DNA of 64,000 nucleotides, taken from positions 2,777,409-2,841,408 of the forward strand of contig CM073328.1 in assembly GCA_037043015.1 (NCBI GenBank). The letters run 5' to 3'. The notes under the pieces were generated by a model. It was given only the letters and a program-made list of their open reading frames with translations. It made no database searches and was not told the origin of the DNA. A program made the translations under genes and the position numbers. Shown here one piece after another: positions 10,073-21,723 of this stretch. Origin of the DNA: Bryum argenteum (taxonomy: Eukaryota; Streptophyta; Bryopsida; Bryales; Bryaceae). Each line of letters begins with the position of its first letter. Position 1 is the first letter of the stretch.

Positions 10073-12916
10073 TCAGAATCTCCTCTTCTCGTACGATACA
10101 AGATCATGGATGCCACCTTCTCTTTGTGCGGCACCGGTCCTTACCTGCAAGACATGAGAGGACCATGAAAAATGAGAACCACAAAAAGAGAAGGGCATAA
10201 AATTAGAAAGCCAACAAAATAATGGACCTTAAAAAATGAGAACCATAGATACAGACAAGCATCAAACATGGGAACCATTGGTACAGACAACTAGAAGAAC
10301 AGAGTGCAAATCAAATTTATGCTGAAAGTGGGCAAGATGAGATGCTGACCTCTAATCTGATGGCTCCGGCATTGAGCCCATCGTGAGCTGCCTTGACAGA
10401 AGGCACTCCAAGGTCCTGCAAGCCCTGCTTCACGGCCTGCATGGTATAGGGAACGAGACGTAGCACTGAGCCTTTGGCAGCTACAGAACCTGATACTCCT
10501 TGTGCGATTTTCAACCGTGTTTTGTCCCCGAGGTAGCGCGCGTCACTGCCCTTTGTCATCGCTTCCAGTGACCCCATCCCTCTGTAACTCTTCAGCTTCA
10601 CACCATCCTGATACAACCACAATAGCAAGATACTAATCAAAAACCTGTAGGTGCTACACAGTCATGGTTCAAATTTCAAGAGCAACATCTACGTGCTATT
10701 GTTTCAGGTTATAGCAGCAGCTCCAAACAAGGTACTGGACTGTCGTAGTTCTAATTTTAGAACAAATATTCAGATAGTATTCTTTGAAGGTCTTAACAGC
10801 AGAAGAGATTCTAGTTATAGCCTCGTAACAAAAGCTGCTCAACAAGATGCAAGACTGTAGTGATTTCCTCTATTCTAATTATCGGATTCAATATCCATAT
10901 GCATTTTGATAACAGAATTAGAACAGATACTAATCATAACCTGTAACAAGTTGTATAACACGGTGTAAGACAGTCATGGTTCAGATTTCGAACAAAGTTC
11001 CATATCCTATTTGGAAGGTTGTAACAGCAGGTAATCACGACCTAGTACCTTCAGCTCAAAAAGCTGTGGACTACAAGAAAGCCAAGAGAGAAGCCTGTTT
11101 CGAAGGCCAGCACAAACCTGGAAGAAGAAGTTGCCCGGTGCCTCATCCGTGCCAGCAAGAAAGCTTCCCATCATGACTGACGAAGCACCTAACGACAGTG
11201 CCTTGACTACGTGCCCGGAGTTGGAAATTCCTCCGTCAGCTATGATTGGCACTCCCAGGGCGTTTGCTACTGCTGCAGTCTTGTACACAGCAGTTCCCTG
11301 CATTCACCATTCCCGAGACAGACTTTGTCAAAGAACTGAAAACTACATTTCATTTGACACCGAATAGAAAATGCTCAGTATTCGTTCCTCTCCACAAGAT
11401 CCGAGAAGTTTGTCACTAATAACAATGTCGGCAGCCTGCGTTATTGATGCTTATGAATTGGAAAGAATCACATTGGTCGCATTCTTGAGGATTTCAGTTT
11501 ATTGTAAGTAGGGTGTATATTCTTGAATGTTCATTATTCGTTCCTCGGATGGGGTTTAACGACATGCAATCATAAAAGTATCCTCTGTTCAACCCTCAAA
11601 CTCGAAAAGAGCCCCATTCGGGACGTGCTGTTTTAGAAATTCGACTAAATATCTATTAAGATCCGTACGGTCAAATTTGATGAAAGTTAGAAGATGGACT
11701 ACTGAGATTGATTAGGTTGCCTGATTAGCAAGAGCCTAAGGTTGATCAATTTGCACGTTATTTTCAGAGAGGTTATTTGTAGGTTCGACTTATTGATGAC
11801 TTCACATCAGATAAATCAATAAAAATTGGAAGCTCTCTGTAAAGTCACATAGCGTACCTGGCCTCTCCCGACAGCGCAAACTTCCTGAGTGGTACAGATA
11901 GACCCCGAGCCCATACCGACACGGAGAGCATCAACACCGGCGTCAATCAAATTCTTGGCTTGATAAGCAGTAACCACATTCCCTCCGATCACATCCAATC
12001 CCGGATGGGCCTTCTTCACATACTCAATCATAGATCGCTGGTACATAGAATCGCCTTGTGAGCTGTCAAGAATCACAACATTCACACCAGCGTCCACGAG
12101 CAGCTTCAATCGCTCTTTATCACTCTCACGAGTCCCAATCGCAGCTCCAACCAAAATCTTCCCGTCACTGCCGAGCGATGGCGCTCCGAGGGGCGGCAAA
12201 TCATGATAACCTCGCAAATCCGTCCTACAGAGTAACTCCACAAACTCGCCACTCTCGGTTACGAGCGGCAACAAACTCTTCTTACTCTGAATCAGAATCT
12301 TGCCCGCGGATTCGAGAGAGCTCCCCGCGGGGGCAGTCACAAGATCCCGAGACATAACCTCGCGCACCTCGGTCGCTCTATCACGCACAAAGTCGATATC
12401 ACGGCTGGTTACAATTCCGACAAGCTTCGACCCTAAAGCGCCATCTTCGGTCACCACCACAGACGAGAAACCTCGAGTGGCCTTCAAAGCGTCGATGTGC
12501 GAGATAGGATCGGAGGGGCGAACGGTGACGGGGTTAGAGACGAAGGCGACCCGTTGCTTCTTCGCTTTGGAGACAATCGCGGCTTGTTCTTGCGGCGTGT
12601 TGTTGTAGTGAACGAACCCGATGGAGCCGACAGCGGCCATGGCGACGGCCATCGATTCCTCCGTGACGGTGTCCATGGGGGAGGAGACGCAAGGTGTCCG
12701 AAGCTTGATGTTGCGAGTGAGGGAAGTCGTGAGGTCCACATCGTCGACGGCGAAGTTGATGTAGCCCGGGTGGAAGATGAGGTCGTCGTAAGTGTAGGAG
12801 AAGCCTTGTTTGAACAATGCGGCGGCGGAGAAGCCGTCGGAGAGCACGTTGTTGTAGTCGGAGAAAGTGTAGTTGCTGTTGTTGCCATTCGCAGAGGCTC
12901 CATTCGAGGTCGCCAT
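10073..12916 (-). CDS. IMPDH: Inosine-5'-monophosphate dehydrogenase (4 exons)
   Basis: Exons 12916-11858, 11297-11118, 10607-10350 and 10144-10073 join in phase 0 to give 522 aa; plant IMPDHs are slightly over 500. The enzyme oxidises IMP to XMP with NAD+, the committed step of guanine nucleotide synthesis in the cytosol. Visible features are the N-terminal [12 protein letters not shown]; a pair of CBS domains at roughly residues 115-235 (with VTSRDIDFV and [10 protein letters not shown]); the core [10 protein letters not shown]; the catalytic loop [10 protein letters not shown] with nucleophile Cys341; the phosphate loop [16 protein letters not shown]; the flap GMGSLEAM; and the C-terminus [14 protein letters not shown]. 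The first 353 codons are intronless, and the next intron falls right after GRGQ. Start: the first ATG of the long ORF. Teloboxes lie just upstream. Intron 2 contains degenerate internal repeats. No lesion is seen. Confidence 0.97.
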
Positions 12917-12973
12917 GGCGCCCCTCCCCTCCCTCCCTCGAGAATCAAAGAGCGATTACTGCAAGCGTGCGTT

Positions 12974-12986
12974 AAACCCTAAACCC
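12974..12986. promoter_or_regulatory. Double telobox upstream of IMPDH
   Basis: TAAACCCTAAACCCT lies about 60 bp upstream of the IMPDH ATG, within the probable 5' UTR or core promoter. AAACCCTA teloboxes are known plant elements enriched near genes for translation and growth; here the function is inferred from sequence and position only. Confidence 0.55.
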
Positions 12987-14443
12987 TGGCGGAGGGTGGA
13001 TAAGGGATCTCTGGGGGGAGGCACCCTGGGGTTGAGGCACTAACTCCGAGTTCTTGTTCAGCAACTGCCCGAGCAATTGCTGCCCGCCCGCCGCTGGTTG
13101 GACTTCTGGTGGGTTTCCTCTTCAAACTAATGTTTATTCTAATCCAAGCCCTACTTGCCTCTAGAGCTACAGTGGACTTTCATCTTCTTTTTCCACATCA
13201 ACATTCAAAAACTTGTCCTATATCAACATTCTTCATAATAGGATCTCAAGAGCTTTTGCTTTGCTTCTAATTGGTCCAATCTCCTACATACTTCGTCAAT
13301 GTTGTAAACATAATTCCTTACTGAATGAGCTTGCCAATCTCAATAATTGGATGGTTTTTTAACATTGTACCTTACAATACTCTATTTCAAACTAAAAGCA
13401 TAAACATTTACAATAGGGGGCCTATCAAAATAAGAGCCTCAAATCAATGAAACATATACGAGATGTCTATACTTTTAGGATTCCTATTCTTATGCTTTTG
13501 GGATTCCTATTCTTATCAAGCTCACGCAATGGAGAAACTTGTCAACTACTACCTGAAGAGTCTCATATTCCTTTTTATATTCATCTATCACTATTCTTTG
13601 AATTTTAACCCTTATACATCCGAACCTTTTTAAGTCACCCAAATGCCTCAAATAACACACCTTTACAAAATTGATGAGATCATCGATCATCTCGTCATAA
13701 GATATTGACTTTCAATTCAAATGAACAATAGACCCAATGACTGGTGTGAATGCACCAAGTGGGCATTCGCTGCTGCTGCTCTGAAAAAAAGGTCCGGCGC
13801 CTGAGTTGCCGCTAACACTCTTTCCACCGACGCCTCCCCACTTGACTGTACAAACAAAACGAACTCAAGGAGCAAGCCGACTTCATTGCTTTCTTCGTCT
13901 TCTCCAGATCGAATGATCCTCATTATCATCTCCCATTCTCTGCAACTGCGCTTTACATTCCCTCATTCGAATTTTAGCTTGTACTAGCTATGCTGCAATC
14001 GTTCAGAAGCTCTCAGCTTTTTTTCTTCGTTGAGGATCCTCCCGCAAGCTAGCTATCACCAATTGAATCTGATTTGTTTGCTAGATTCGTGTGATTCTGA
14101 GCCCCGCTTCATTTCTTGTTTAGAATGTGCTCTGACATTTTTGTGGAGCCTGTAACTCCTTTAGCGATTCCGTATACGTTGGGGCATTTGCAAGTGTGAT
14201 CATTCGGCTCTTAGAATATTGTATAGTAAGCGAATATAGTATCTTCGGAGCTTAGCGAGTACGCACCACATTAATACTCCTTTTTACGAATGTCCTGTTT
14301 TCCAGTTGTACAATTGCTAGAAAATTTCAACAGGATTTTAACTCGTCATACCTGAATATCTCCAGAGCCTGATAAAACTGCGGTCGCTTCAATCTCCTGA
14401 GTCCTCAAGTCATTGTGTTCAGTTGGTGAATCGAGCAGGAGCT
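12987..14443. other. Intergenic region, no clear gene
   Basis: This holds the IMPDH promoter side and an AT-rich spacer. The minus-strand ORFs at 13490-13690 and 13717-13929 have no family resemblance, and nothing else was recognised. Confidence 0.45.
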
Positions 14444-14707
14444 ATGGCGGGGTATCATGGTGAAATTTTGGTAGGAGCCATGATCATGGCGGCCGGAACC
14501 ATATCCGAAAGCGTGACCGGCAACGGTCAACAGGACATGAGCATGCTGTTGATACACATTTCCTCATTTATGCTGGGATTTTCAGTTGGACGACGAGTTG
14601 ATCTCAGAGTATTTCGAGCTCGAGAATCATACGATTTTTCCATCCCTGTTCTGGATATGATCCACAGCCGATTAGCTTGCTTCCCTCTATGGAGATTAAG
14701 AGAATAA
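14444..14707 (+). CDS. Possible small protein, 87 aa, unknown
   Basis: An ORF from ATG at 14444 to TAA, GC-richer than its surroundings, starts MAGYHGEILVGAMIMAAGTI. It has two hydrophobic stretches (about residues 8-20 and 37-53, SMLLIHISSFMLGFSVG) followed by an arginine-rich segment, so a small membrane protein is possible. No domain or family is recognised and no intron context supports it. It could equally be an unspliced non-coding exon. The 94-bp tandem duplication starts 92 bp downstream of the stop. Confidence 0.3.
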   Translation: MAGYHGEILVGAMIMAAGTISESVTGNGQQDMSMLLIHISSFMLGFSVGRRVDLRVFRARESYDFSIPVLDMIHSRLACFPLWRLRE

Positions 14708-14798
14708 GACATCACTGAGGCATGAGTAAGCATCGACGCTTCATTCTAGGTCTCGAGTACTAGAGGCAATTTTGAGATGAGAGCAGAGTAGACCTAAC

Positions 14799-14986
14799 AG
14801 AGGAACAGTGCATGCTGATGCACTTCAATGAAGAAATTCAGCATGCGAGAGGATTGATACTTAGGGACGCTTTTCACCAACCACTCCACTCCAGAGGAAC
14901 AGTGCATGATGATGTACTTCAATGAAGAAATTCAGTATGCGAGAGGATTGATACTTAGGGACGCTTTTCACCAACCACTCCACTCC
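14799..14986. repeat. 94-bp tandem duplication
   Basis: Two adjacent copies (14799-14892 and 14893-14986) start AGAGGAACAGTGCATG and end ACCACTCCACTCC; they differ at only a handful of positions. Their near-identity indicates a recent duplication. No coding role is evident. Confidence 0.95.
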
Positions 14987-16689
14987 ATGTGCACACACAG
15001 TACGTGAAACTTGACATGAGAATCTCATGTTCTTTTAAATAGTGGGCGCACACTTACAGTGGCCAGATTTTACTTGCAGTGCTCTTCGAATGCGAACATA
15101 TTTTTATTAAATACAACTTTTGTGATAAGAGTGAATGAAGTGCAAGGAAAATTCTCTTTCCTTAACCCTGGAACGTCGGAGCGGCCATTTTATGTCCGAT
15201 GAACAGAACATTTTCACTGTAACCTATTATTGCGGGATGAATTTCATTTATGATTTTTGTAATTGGATTTATGAATGATAATAGCATATCATGGAATTCA
15301 TTTGAGGTCATTTAAGGTATTTCCTAAGATCACATGTGGTATGAAAGTTGAAAGAATGGTTAAAAACAAGTCACCACACAGTGCATTTCTGCAACTTTTT
15401 CCTACTTTTATTAAGTCTCAAATTTAGGCAACTAAATGATCTCTTTTGAGTTCAAGCTCAATTCATAAAATGAATCTTACCAAGTCTTGTTTCTACTCCA
15501 AGTTAGAATTTCAAGAAATTCCTAATATCTAGTGATTTACTGACACCTTAAGTTTACATGCTTATAGGGTCTCTTTCTCAATTTTCAAATATAGCATGAC
15601 ACGAAACCATGGATTACACCATGCTATTCTTCACTTCAATGTCCCCTTATTCCAAAAATTTCAGATTTTTTGAAAGTGATTTGTATTTGATATGAATTAT
15701 TTTTGGTTTTTCTTTGAAAATTCACTTGAATTTCAAATCTTCCCAAAAAAATCTGAAATTTTTACAACATATGAAAAGCATGTGATCACATCTACGAAAA
15801 ATAAAATAAAATATTTTACTTTCAGGTAAAGTGGCGAAATGGAGGATTCAGAGTAAGACATATCAAAGTTCAGGCCACGGTTATGGGCTCCGACGTTCTA
15901 GGGTTATATACTACGGTAAACATGAATTGAATCAGAAATAGTTCAAGGTAGCACTTCACGCTATACAGACCAAGAAGTGATACGTCAGTTCGATCGAACA
16001 TGCTCCAATTTCAGCATTTGGCCCAAATCATTCTGTAGGAACAGGACTCGAGTTGGATGAAAGACTGCTGGAGAAGAATGTACAAAGGTGATGAAGTACT
16101 TCGATTTGCTGTGACAGTAACGAACTTATAGAGGTTCATAATCTCCACTTTAAGAGTTCCGGCTTCAAAGTAAAACAGAGTATTGTACCAATCGATATTG
16201 ATATACTCATAAGACAAGCAAAAATATTCGCTTGCACAGGAGGGCTCAAGAGGGTGAAGGACTCAAGGCAAAAACTTGGGCTACACTTTTATTCTATTTA
16301 GATATTGAGGACCCGAAACAAAAAGCCGAGACATCGAGTGTAGGCAAATCAACGCAAAATGAATCATCCCACTGATTTCAAACACATTGCAAAAGCTAGT
16401 GAAAGGAATGACATATGACATGGAAAGGATCAACTAGGGTCCCGGAAGACTGAAGAACGACAACGTATTCTTCTGAGTGAGTATATTGAGAGTCCCATCA
16501 ACGCAAGTGCTCTGCCATGACGCAAACATTCCGAGAACACTAATGTATTGAAAATCCGAAAATGATGTCTCATAAACAGCGAGTTCTTACAGAATGTGCG
16601 AGAATCTCCCCGTTCTCCGTAAAGAGAGGCCAGCAAAAAAGCCATGGAACATATCCAGTCGGTATCAGGCCAGACTATCAATATTTTAT
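14987..16689. other. Intergenic region downstream of RPL4, no gene seen
   Basis: AT-rich spacer with no recognised gene or repeat. The last few hundred bases before 16690 probably hold the RPL4 3' UTR (an AATAAAAT-like string follows its stop on the minus strand). Confidence 0.5.
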
Positions 16690-18231
16690 TTACTGGGAGA
16701 CGCCCAACCACTTGGTGAAGTTCTCGAACTCGGTGTACTCTGAGTCTGACACCATCGTCTTGTACCATGACTTGCCCTGCTTCTTGATCAATTCCTTCTC
16801 CTCGGGCTGAGAACACACACAGCAATAAAAAATGAATTAACATACAGATGAAAATTGTACACAACAATATAACATCGGACATGTGCTTGCATTGGAAGTG
16901 GTGGGTAGAGGAGGGTACCTTGACCTGGCTCCTCTTGCTCTGCAACTTGTCGGCCTTGGCCTTGGCCTGCCTTTCCTGGGACAAAAGCTCCATCCTCCGG
17001 GCAGTCTTGGCGTACGGGTTGAGCTTGAGAAGAGCTCCCAAATTCTTCAATGGATTCTTCTTCAGTGCGCGTCTCTTGACATCCACCTTGGTAGGGCGGA
17101 CGATGCTCTGGATCTCATCGGAGTTGATGATCCTGGCCAAGTCGGGGTTGCCCATGATGTTGCGGGGCAGCACGTAGTCCTTCTTCACAAGTGACTTCTT
17201 CTCGTGAGTGCCGAAGATTGTGTCCAACTTCTCAAAAGCAGACTTGGTCCACACGATGAAACGTCCCAAATGACCTCCTGCAAGCCCAAACCAAATGCTT
17301 AACATCGCTTCAAACCCTAAACCCTAGACATCGAGTGAGGGTACACTCACATAACAAAAAACCTCAGACCTAAACTGACCAATAACCTGACGCCGTTTAG
17401 ATTGATGTTCGACATCCTGTGTAGAACGAAAAGAAGAATGTGATTATGATGAAGTTCTAACCCTAGCTTTCATGTGCACGAAAATTAGGGTATACCTGGA
17501 GCGAGCTGGAGGAGGTTCAAGCGATCGACGGAAGCAATCTCCACGCCGGGGATGTTCCTGAAGGCCTTGACAAGCTTGGCGCCCTCGGTACCGTAAACGA
17601 TAAGAGGACCACGGCGGGAGACATAACGCCTGTTCCTCATCTTACCCTTACCAGCCCTAATAGCGTGGGAAGCCTTGACCTTCTCAACATCGGCATAAGC
17701 GCCCATGGACTTCAACAGCTTGACAGCGGCAGAAGTCTTCTCAATAGCCTCAGCAGCGTCACCGAGAACCAAAGGCACCTCAGGAACCTGCTCAATCTTG
17801 TGACCCCTAGCAAGCACCAAAGAGGGAACAGCGGAGGCGGCCAAAGCGGAAGCAATGGCGTACCTCTTCTGGTTTAGGTTAACCTTGCGGTGCCAACGGC
17901 GCCAGATCTGCGTGGGCGCGAACATGCGTCCACCACGGCACATGTTACCGAAAGCTCCCTGTCCGGCGCGGTGCGTTCCACCTCCGGGCACACGGGGAAT
18001 ACGGGACACAGCGCGTCCAGTTCCCCATGACTCCGCAGAGGTTTGGTGTCCAGCCTTGTGGCTCACGGCGTACGCCTGGCGCTTGTTCTTGGCGAGCGCC
18101 GTGTGCACATCGGAGACCACATCCGGACGAATTGGGGCCAAAAAGACGGCCGGGAGAGTTGCCTGTGCTGCCTTCTCACTCCCCTCCACGCTTTGCACTG
18201 TCACCAACGGCCTCGCTGCGGATTGCGCCAT
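16690..18231 (-). CDS. RPL4: 60S ribosomal protein L4 (uL4), 3 exons
   Basis: Exons 18231-17496, 17277-16919 and 16806-16690 splice in frame to 403 aa, the normal size of plant RPL4 (slightly above 400). uL4 is a large-subunit protein whose internal loop lines the peptide exit tunnel. Recognisable blocks are [20 protein letters not shown] and [20 protein letters not shown] (the tunnel loop, about residues 53-95), [41 protein letters not shown] across the first junction, and the eukaryote-specific basic C-terminal extension ending KWLGVSQ. Start: the ATG giving [11 protein letters not shown] telobox (reverse of AATTAGGGTTT, 18343-18352) lies about 110 bp upstream and another pair (around 17311-17324) in intron 1. 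Intron 1 also contains a possible 30-nt cassette exon that would introduce an in-frame stop. Confidence 0.97.
17387..17416 (-). other. Possible poison cassette exon in RPL4 intron 1
   Basis: Within intron 1 a 30-nt block is bounded by CACAG upstream and GTTATT downstream on the minus strand. Joined to exon 1 (phase 1) it reads five sense codons after the shared one and then TAA. Such an exon could tune RPL4 level through nonsense-mediated decay, as is known for several ribosomal protein genes. No transcript evidence is available. Confidence 0.25.
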
Positions 18232-18342
18232 CGCTGATGAGTACCCAAGAGACCTGCAACCACGATAGGTGCACTGGAAAAAGGGCTTCTTCCTCGCCCC
18301 TGGCCCCTCTTGCCCCTCTCGCTTGAGCCTCCCTGCACTGCA

Positions 18343-18352
18343 ATTAGGGTTT
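18343..18352 (-). promoter_or_regulatory. Telobox upstream of RPL4
   Basis: AAACCCTAAT on the minus strand lies about 110 bp upstream of the RPL4 ATG. Teloboxes are characteristic of plant ribosomal-protein promoters; function here is inferred. Confidence 0.55.
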
Positions 18353-18359
18353 CAGTCCA

Positions 18360-20143
18360 TTGATAGATCCGGGCCGTGCGATTATCGATTGGTTGGATTT
18401 ATCTGGGCCGTTGGATTATGTTCCCGTGTTCCGATGTGCTTTTTGTTCTCGCGTTCTCGTGCTCTTTTTGTTCGTTCCCGTGTTCCCCTCATTCTAATTG
18501 TTAGCATGGAGTCGTCAAGGATGTGCTGAACCCTAAATGATAGTGATGATTGCAGTAGCATCCTTTTTCAATTGCATTGACATCATTGGATGAAGTATCT
18601 TTGTCATTGTACTACCGACCCAAGTGTCCTAGTCTACTAAATGTAATAACCGTTCAACACCTAATTGGCAAAAAATGCAATAACCCATCAACGCCCAATC
18701 GACCAAAAATGCATAAACCCTTAAGTATCCAATTAGGAAAAGAAATTATCAACCCTTTAAGCTCTAAGAGTGTTTGGGTCCAAAAACTCAACCCAAAAGG
18801 ATGCATGGTCTTTAAGGCAATTTTTACCATTTCAAGGCTTATTATTTGAGTCAAGACATTTCTTTTAGTGTTTATTTTCTTCAAGAGTGTTTTTGAGATG
18901 GAGGTGAACAACTTTATAGTTGATAAAAGCTTCATTGCAATTGGTTTGTTAATAGTATTCCCACTCCAAAGTGAAAATGCTGAGATTTAAGAATTGATTT
19001 TGAGTACAAATACATCTCGGAATCTTCAAGTCCTCATGACTCCAAAGTTCACTCACATGAACTACACTAAGTTTACTACAAGATTGTATACTTGAGATTT
19101 AAATAACTTACTATCAATCTTGTTCATAAAGCTTTCAAAAAACTATGTTGTTTGACCAAAGAAGTGGCAAGCGGACGTTTAGGGGTTAATGCCTAATTGG
19201 TAAAATACAAGTTTCTTATATACTTAGATGTACCTCATATATACTTAGATGTACCTCTTGTCTGTTGTGACAATATTTCTTGTATTTCAGTTTATTAATG
19301 AAATATAGTCCCTCAAATTTAATTGTAAGCTTTTTTGAAATTCATAAAATTTAGTTACATCAATTACGAGTTAAGTTGAGTAAATTACAGCACTTACAAG
19401 TTGAGATGAGTTGTAGCAATTACAAGTTAAGTTGAGTTATAGCAAGTACAAGTTGAGGGGTGTCACCATTGATATGAATACTATAGGGTTACCGACTTTA
19501 TCCTCATTTTTCAACATGCGGAGGGATAATCCCTGTTTTCGATATTTTCTATAAAAAAATAGAGCTCATTTTCGAACAAAAAATGAATATCTTTTCTTGC
19601 CACACAAGAACAAGAGTTGAAGTCAAGGGTTTACATAAAGTGGTAGAAGAATGTATACACTATGGAATAAACTTACAACCTTTAAACGATCGTAGCCTTT
19701 TGGATACAATACCACTTACCATCTTTTACTATTACAATACCACCATCTTTTACTATTACAATACCACCATCTTTTACTATTTTAGGCCTTATACTTTTGT
19801 ATCCCATAGTTTCTATAGTGATTTTCTCAAACTTACAAACCTCAATCTAAGAATCATTTGGAGATTCAATTCTAAGAAATTTCAAAGTATGTACACGAAG
19901 GAAGCACAAGGATTCCTCACGATAATCCATGAGTATATGAAAAGCACAACATAATAGTTTAAGTGATTGAACTCATGATCAAAAGGTTCATGATTATTAT
20001 TTTACTCGAAATGGTATTATTATGAAAGGTGTTGTGAAATATAATGTTTTACAAATTCATTCATAAGTGGGAAGCTACCCAATAGAACCTCCTCAGACTC
20101 AAGCCCCTCCATATTTCAAATATTGAATTAATTCGAAACCATA
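18360..20143. other. AT-rich spacer with a truncated TTAA-element copy and a 24-bp tandem repeat
   Basis: No gene is seen. At about 18890-19185 lies a decayed copy of the TTAA-flanked family: it ends GGACGTTTAGGGG at 19185 followed by TTAA (19186-19189), the same end as the element at 28877-29852, and its interior matches that element in reverse orientation. Its left end is not recognisable. At 19717-19787 a 24-bp unit ACCATCTTTTACTATTACAA is repeated three times. Confidence 0.55.
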
Positions 20144-21096
20144 GTCATGTATAGTGCCTACACTTTGCTTACGAATTCTCCCTCTAGGAGAGTTTTCATG
20201 GAAAGTTTGACAATTTATTGTGAACTCAAAAATGATCGGTTTGAGAAACGAATTATTTTTTGGAATCAGATTAGAGTGTACTAAGATATGGTGATAAAAT
20301 ATCAACTCCTTTTTGTAATGTACTTTAATGTATTACAATTACTAAACACACCATCTACCATTGACTTCTCTTAGTAATTCCTTGATGTACAATGTATATT
20401 TTAATTGGAAATTTGAAATGAGTTTCTAAAGTTTTTCTTGGGATGCTTGAGCATATAATTGCATAATCAAAATGAAATTCTCTTTTGATTTCTTTGCTAT
20501 AGAGTGGTTTCTTATGAGTTACCATTTAAGACTCAAGATGAAAAATGAATCTTCCTTAAGTTTGAACTTGGCAAGTATACTAAAAGAATTTAAGCTAGGC
20601 ATAAGAGATATTGCTCTTACAGTCTCCAACCATCCTTCAAGTTTTCGCGGGATGCTCCGGGGACATTTATGCTTTTGTAAAAAACATTTACATGTTTTGG
20701 TTAAAGTTTAGAACTTATTAAGAAATACCTCTTAACCAAAACTAAACAAGAAGTATACCATTGATATCGCAAGTATGTGCTCAAGTATCTCAAGAACCAA
20801 TTTAGAAGCTCAATTCAAATTTTTAGTTAAAACATATGTTGAAAATCAAGCAAAAACTAAGAGTAATCAATGGTTGATGGTGTGTAAAGTAATTGTGATA
20901 TATTGAACTACAATACAAAAAGGAGCTGATACTTTATTACCATATTCTAGTAGACTGTGATGTGATTTAGCACACTTTACGATTCTCAAAACCGATCATT
21001 TTTGGGCTTACAATGAATTGTCAAACTTTCTACGAAACCTCTCTCTGGACAGAAATTTGTAAGCAGATAGTAGGGCACTGTACATTTGGCTCATAG
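20144..21096. mobile_element. Foldback element with long terminal inverted repeats (about 950 bp)
   Basis: The left arm (20144 to about 20470) and the right arm (about 20770 to 21096) are inverted copies. Each begins ATGTAYAGTGCC and shares GCTTACRAATT, GAAAGTTTGACAATT, AAAAATGATCGGTTT and ACCATTGA further in. Arms are about 310 bp with roughly 300 bp between them. The enclosed 79-codon ORF at 20472-20711 has no recognisable domain. A diverged single arm occurs at 8865-9190. This is the structure of a non-autonomous foldback transposon; the superfamily cannot be assigned because a clear target-site duplication is not visible. Confidence 0.65.
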
Positions 21097-21723
21097 GTAT
21101 TTTCCAATGAAGAAAGGCTTCTGTCATGTCCTTACAAAACACAGTAGTTATTATCACCGGAAGCTGAGACTTCATAAGACTTTTGGCTACAACCTTCTCT
21201 AACATCTTGCGCCTTGTAATTCCATTCTATAACACCCTCCTTGAACATTAGAAACCTTAACCCGAAGGTAATTTATGGAAAGAAAACAATGGTAATCTAA
21301 TGACATGAGATTGATACAATCAGAGGATATGAGTACCCATGCCGCAGTCACTAAAAAAATAGAAGTGTCAAACCGTTCGCATCTGAAAGGAAAATAGAGT
21401 GTCTCAACTTGTTCAAAGAGCAACTACCTTGTCAACAGGAGTTCATGGTACCCCAAATTCAGTAATCCTAATCGTCTTCATATTGTACATGGACTGGCTT
21501 CTCTCTGACGCAGCAACAAGAGTAATATGACCATGAAAACTACAGCCTAAGTCTGCCGGCAGACAATGTAACTGAGGGTATAGACAGAACAAAATTCCCG
21601 CTCTTACAAGAGCCGGATCGAACTAAACTCTGTTCGACCGGCAGCATAATAAATACCGCAACAAAGGCACCAAGTTGGACCCACGGGCTGCTTGCTGGTG
21701 ACCCCGTGAGATGAACTGTACAG

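Noticed and set aside
12058..12982. Plus-strand ORFs opposite IMPDH
   Set aside because: They are antisense shadows of the strongly conserved IMPDH exon 1 with no family resemblance.
17665..18326. Plus-strand ORFs opposite RPL4
   Set aside because: Antisense shadows of RPL4 exon 1.
18577..18849. 90-aa ORF in AT-rich spacer
   Set aside because: No domain, no splice context, and surrounded by decayed repeats.
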